Shown: positions 52,112-53,675 of the stretch, piece by piece | Numbering within the stretch: position 1 is the stretch's first letter | How the letters are laid out: each line of letters starts with the position of its first letter | Assembly: GCA_900547475.1 (NCBI GenBank) | Contig: URGW01000026.1 | Coordinates: 1-53,675, forward strand | Length of the DNA: 53,675 nucleotides | Direction: 5' to 3' | DNA from: an uncultured Clostridium sp. | GTDB lineage: Bacteria; Bacillota; Clostridia; Clostridiales; Clostridiaceae | The notes under the pieces: model-generated | The model's database searches: none | What the model was told of the DNA's origin: nothing | The model's input: the letters and a program-made list of their open reading frames with translations, nothing else | Translations under genes and position numbers: made by a program

Positions 52112-52504
52112 ATGCCATTAGATACTAATATACAATTTAGCATAATATTATATGCATTATTAGCAGGTATATTAACCGGTTTAATGTTTGATTTGTATAG
52201 AATAATTAGAGGAAGCAAAGTACCTAAGGTTATAATAGTAGTAGAAGATATATTGTTTTGGGTATTATCTGCTATGGTTATTTTTACATTCCTTCTATAC
52301 ACTAATTATGCATTTTTAGGAGCATATGTTTATGTATTCATGTTAATATCTCTAGGTTTGTATATGAAGTTTGTTAGTAATAAATGTATAAGATTTGAAT
52401 TAAAGGTAGTTAACGGAGTAGGCAAGATGCTTAGAGTTATTTTTAAAAATATTATATATCCATTTAAATTTATATTTTACAATATTACCGGTAAAAATAA
52501 TTAG
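52112..52504 (+). CDS. yabQ: sporulation membrane protein YabQ
   Basis: 130 residues with three or so membrane helices (about 8-30, 45-68 and 70-90) and a basic tail. It begins with IQFSIILYALLAGILTGLMFDLYR, in part, then SKVPKVIIVVEDILFWVLSAM, typical of YabQ, which acts in spore cortex formation. The ATG follows AGGAGG. Its start lies just after yabP. Confidence 0.92.
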   Translation: MPLDTNIQFSIILYALLAGILTGLMFDLYRIIRGSKVPKVIIVVEDILFWVLSAMVIFTFLLYTNYAFLGAYVYVFMLISLGLYMKFVSNKCIRFELKVVNGVGKMLRVIFKNIIYPFKFIFYNITGKNN

Positions 52505-52586
52505 TATAAAAAATATCTTGAATTAAATATGTAGAGTGTTTACAATATATTTATAGAATGATATAAAAGAAGGGTACTATATATTT

Positions 52587-52868
52587 ATGAAAAAGAACAT
52601 AAACCTTAAGGGAATTATTGTTGTTTTAGTTATAGGAGTTTTTAGTATATGCTTAATAAAGCAATTAACTGTACTAAGAAGGATAAAGAATGATATTGCT
52701 GTTCAAACTCAAGAGTTACAAGAGTTAAAGGAAAAAAATATTAAGTTGCAAGCGGAGTTAGACAGAGCTCAGAGTAATAATGAATATTTAGAAAAGTTAG
52801 CAAGAGAAAGATTAGGTCTAATAAAAGAGGGTGAGCAACAAGTTATTTCAGATGACAATTCAGAATAG
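52587..52868 (+). CDS. divIC: septum formation initiator, DivIC/FtsL-like
   Basis: 93 residues: a short basic N-terminus, one membrane helix (about 8-28, IIVVLVIGVFSICLIKQL), then a long heptad coiled coil (about 32-75, LQELKEKNIKLQAELDRAQS). The C-terminus has LARERLGLIKEGEQQV, a conserved divisome-binding motif in DivIC proteins. It is a part of the FtsL-DivIB-DivIC complex. Its place before yabR is conserved. Confidence 0.92.
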   Translation: MKKNINLKGIIVVLVIGVFSICLIKQLTVLRRIKNDIAVQTQELQELKEKNIKLQAELDRAQSNNEYLEKLARERLGLIKEGEQQVISDDNSE

Positions 52869-52953
52869 TAGTGGTTTAGTTTAAATTTCTATTAATGTGG
52901 TTATTATTATTAATAACATAGATTATTTAATTTTAAGGAGGATTCTTTGTAAA

Positions 52954-53352
52954 ATGACCTTAATGGCAGGAAACATATTAGAAGGTACAGTGGTAAATAT
53001 TACGAACTTCGGAGCTTTCGTAGAGATAGAAGGTAAGACAGGATTAGTTCATATTTCAGAAGTTGCAGATTCTTTTGTTAAGGATATAAGACAGCATCTT
53101 AATGAGCAAGATAAGGTTAAGGTAAAGGTTATATCAATAGATGATAATGGAAAAATCAGCTTATCTATAAAACAAGCTAATGTTAAGAAAAAATCAGTTA
53201 AGCCAGCGGAAATTGAATGGAAAACTGAAAAGAAAGCTGCTCCAGCAAATTTTGAAGATATAATGTCTAGATTCTTAAAAGATAGTGAAGAAAGACAACA
53301 AGATTTCAAAAAGCATCAAGAATTTAAAGCAAGATCAAGAAAAAGTTTTTAG
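52954..53352 (+). CDS. yabR: S1 RNA-binding domain protein YabR
   Basis: 132 residues with an N-terminal S1 domain (about 5-75: GNILEGTVVNITNFGAFVEIEGKTGLVHISEV, shown in part). A basic, low-complexity C-terminus rich in Lys, Gln and Arg follows. Related to polynucleotide-phosphorylase S1 domains; likely binds RNA or ribosomes. The start is set at ATG 52954, which fits the family N-terminus and follows AAGGAGG by 12 bases. The next in-frame ATG at 52963 is also possible. Confidence 0.9.
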   Translation: MTLMAGNILEGTVVNITNFGAFVEIEGKTGLVHISEVADSFVKDIRQHLNEQDKVKVKVISIDDNGKISLSIKQANVKKKSVKPAEIEWKTEKKAAPANFEDIMSRFLKDSEERQQDFKKHQEFKARSRKSF

Positions 53353-53383
53353 ATTTTAGATATAATATAGTTTTATATATAAG

Positions 53384-53422
53384 AGAGAGATGATATATTA
53401 AAATTTATCATTCTCTTTTTTT
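53384..53422 (+). terminator. terminator of yabR
   Basis: AGAGATGATA and TATCATTCTCT pair with one bulged base and are followed by a run of eight T. It ends the rqcP-yabR transcript before the tRNA gene. Confidence 0.75.
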
Positions 53423-53538
53423 TATTTATTTCTTCATGACTTTAACTATAAAATTAAAATATAAAAGTGTTAGAAATGGCTATTTTACTAGGATATATAA
53501 AAAAACAGAAAAAAATATAAAAAAAACAGAAAAAGATG

Positions 53539-53567
53539 TTGACAGTATTATGTTCATCATATATAAT
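53539..53567 (+). promoter_or_regulatory. consensus sigma-A promoter of tRNA-Leu
   Basis: TTGACA, a 17-bp spacer and TATAAT: fully consensus, 35 bp before the tRNA. Confidence 0.9.
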
Positions 53568-53602
53568 TAATTTTGTCGTCAGATGACGGCAACAAAAAAT
53601 AC

Positions 53603-53675
53603 GCTGAAGTGGCGGAACAGGCAGACGCACAGGACTTAAAATCCTGCGGTAGCGATACCGTACCGGTTCGATTCC
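53603..53675 (+). tRNA. tRNA-Leu (anticodon UAA), cut by the window end
   Basis: Class II tRNA with a long variable arm. Acceptor 5' strand GCTGAAG, D arm GGCGGAAC...GGCAGACGC, anticodon stem CAGGA/TCCTG with loop CTTAAAA (anticodon TAA at 53637-53639), variable arm CGGTAGCGATACCG, and the start of the T arm (GGTTCGATTCC). The rest of the T stem and acceptor are past the end. Confidence 0.95.

Noticed and set aside
52897..52953. Longer start of the YabR gene
   Set aside because: The added 19 residues are hydrophobic and unlike the family, and the AAGGAGG site falls inside that stretch, supporting the later ATG.
1..53675. CRISPR arrays, prophage genes, toxin-antitoxin pairs or restriction systems
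   Set aside because: None found: no regular repeat-spacer pattern and no recognisable genes of those classes.

Overview
The window looks like one contig from a low-GC, spore-forming Clostridium (cluster I type). The base composition is very AT-rich. Start sites have strong AGGAGG-type ribosome sites, and GTG or TTG starts are frequent. Spore and sporulation genes are present (an alpha/beta SASP, spoVG, spoVT, yabP, yabQ), as are oxygen-independent enzymes (NrdD/NrdG) and a one-cluster ferredoxin. Gene order follows the well-known Bacillus/Clostridium block metS-tatD-yabE-rnmV-ksgA, then purR-spoVG-glmU-prs-pth-mfd-spoVT-yabM-yabN-yabO-yabP-yabQ-divIC-yabR. Both edges look like assembly break points: the left edge is an exact 77-bp repeat and the right edge cuts a tRNA-Leu gene.

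Region 1 (1-12.9 kb): an insertion sequence flanked by an exact 77-bp direct repeat sits just upstream of metG. A second, divergent methionyl-tRNA synthetase follows. Next come a possible structured RNA and a three-gene SigY-like ECF sigma operon that appears to carry its own autoregulatory promoter. After that are tatD, a G5/3D cell-wall protein, rnmV, ksgA and a clostridial protein of unknown function.

Region 2 (12.9-25.8 kb): a lipoprotein, a ferredoxin, a TPP-riboswitch-controlled thiT, and a degV-padR operon with a perfect nested inverted-repeat operator. nrdD follows with two NrdR boxes. A Re-citrate/homocitrate-synthase-like gene and an aconitase-family gene lie between nrdD and nrdG. 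Then come a SASP gene and asnS with an Asn T-box leader.

Region 3 (25.8-34.4 kb): the accessory part. It holds a tandem cytochrome-b5-fold protein, an S41 lipoprotein protease flanked by two copies of a palindromic MITE-like repeat, a metallophosphoesterase, an M24 peptidase, a penicillin-V-acylase-like amidase, purine nucleoside phosphorylase and murC.

Region 4 (34.4-53.7 kb): the conserved purR-to-yabR block. It is interrupted between prs and pth by a two-component system plus a membrane-anchored HtrA-like protein whose three catalytic positions all appear to be substituted. The block ends with a consensus promoter and the start of a tRNA-Leu(UAA).

Most of the window is ordinary housekeeping DNA. 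The parts that best merit a second look are the apparent HtrA pseudoprotease next to its two-component system, the citrate/aconitase pair embedded in the nrd locus with a possible attenuator, the MITE-like pair around the S41 protease, and the structured segment ahead of the ECF operon.
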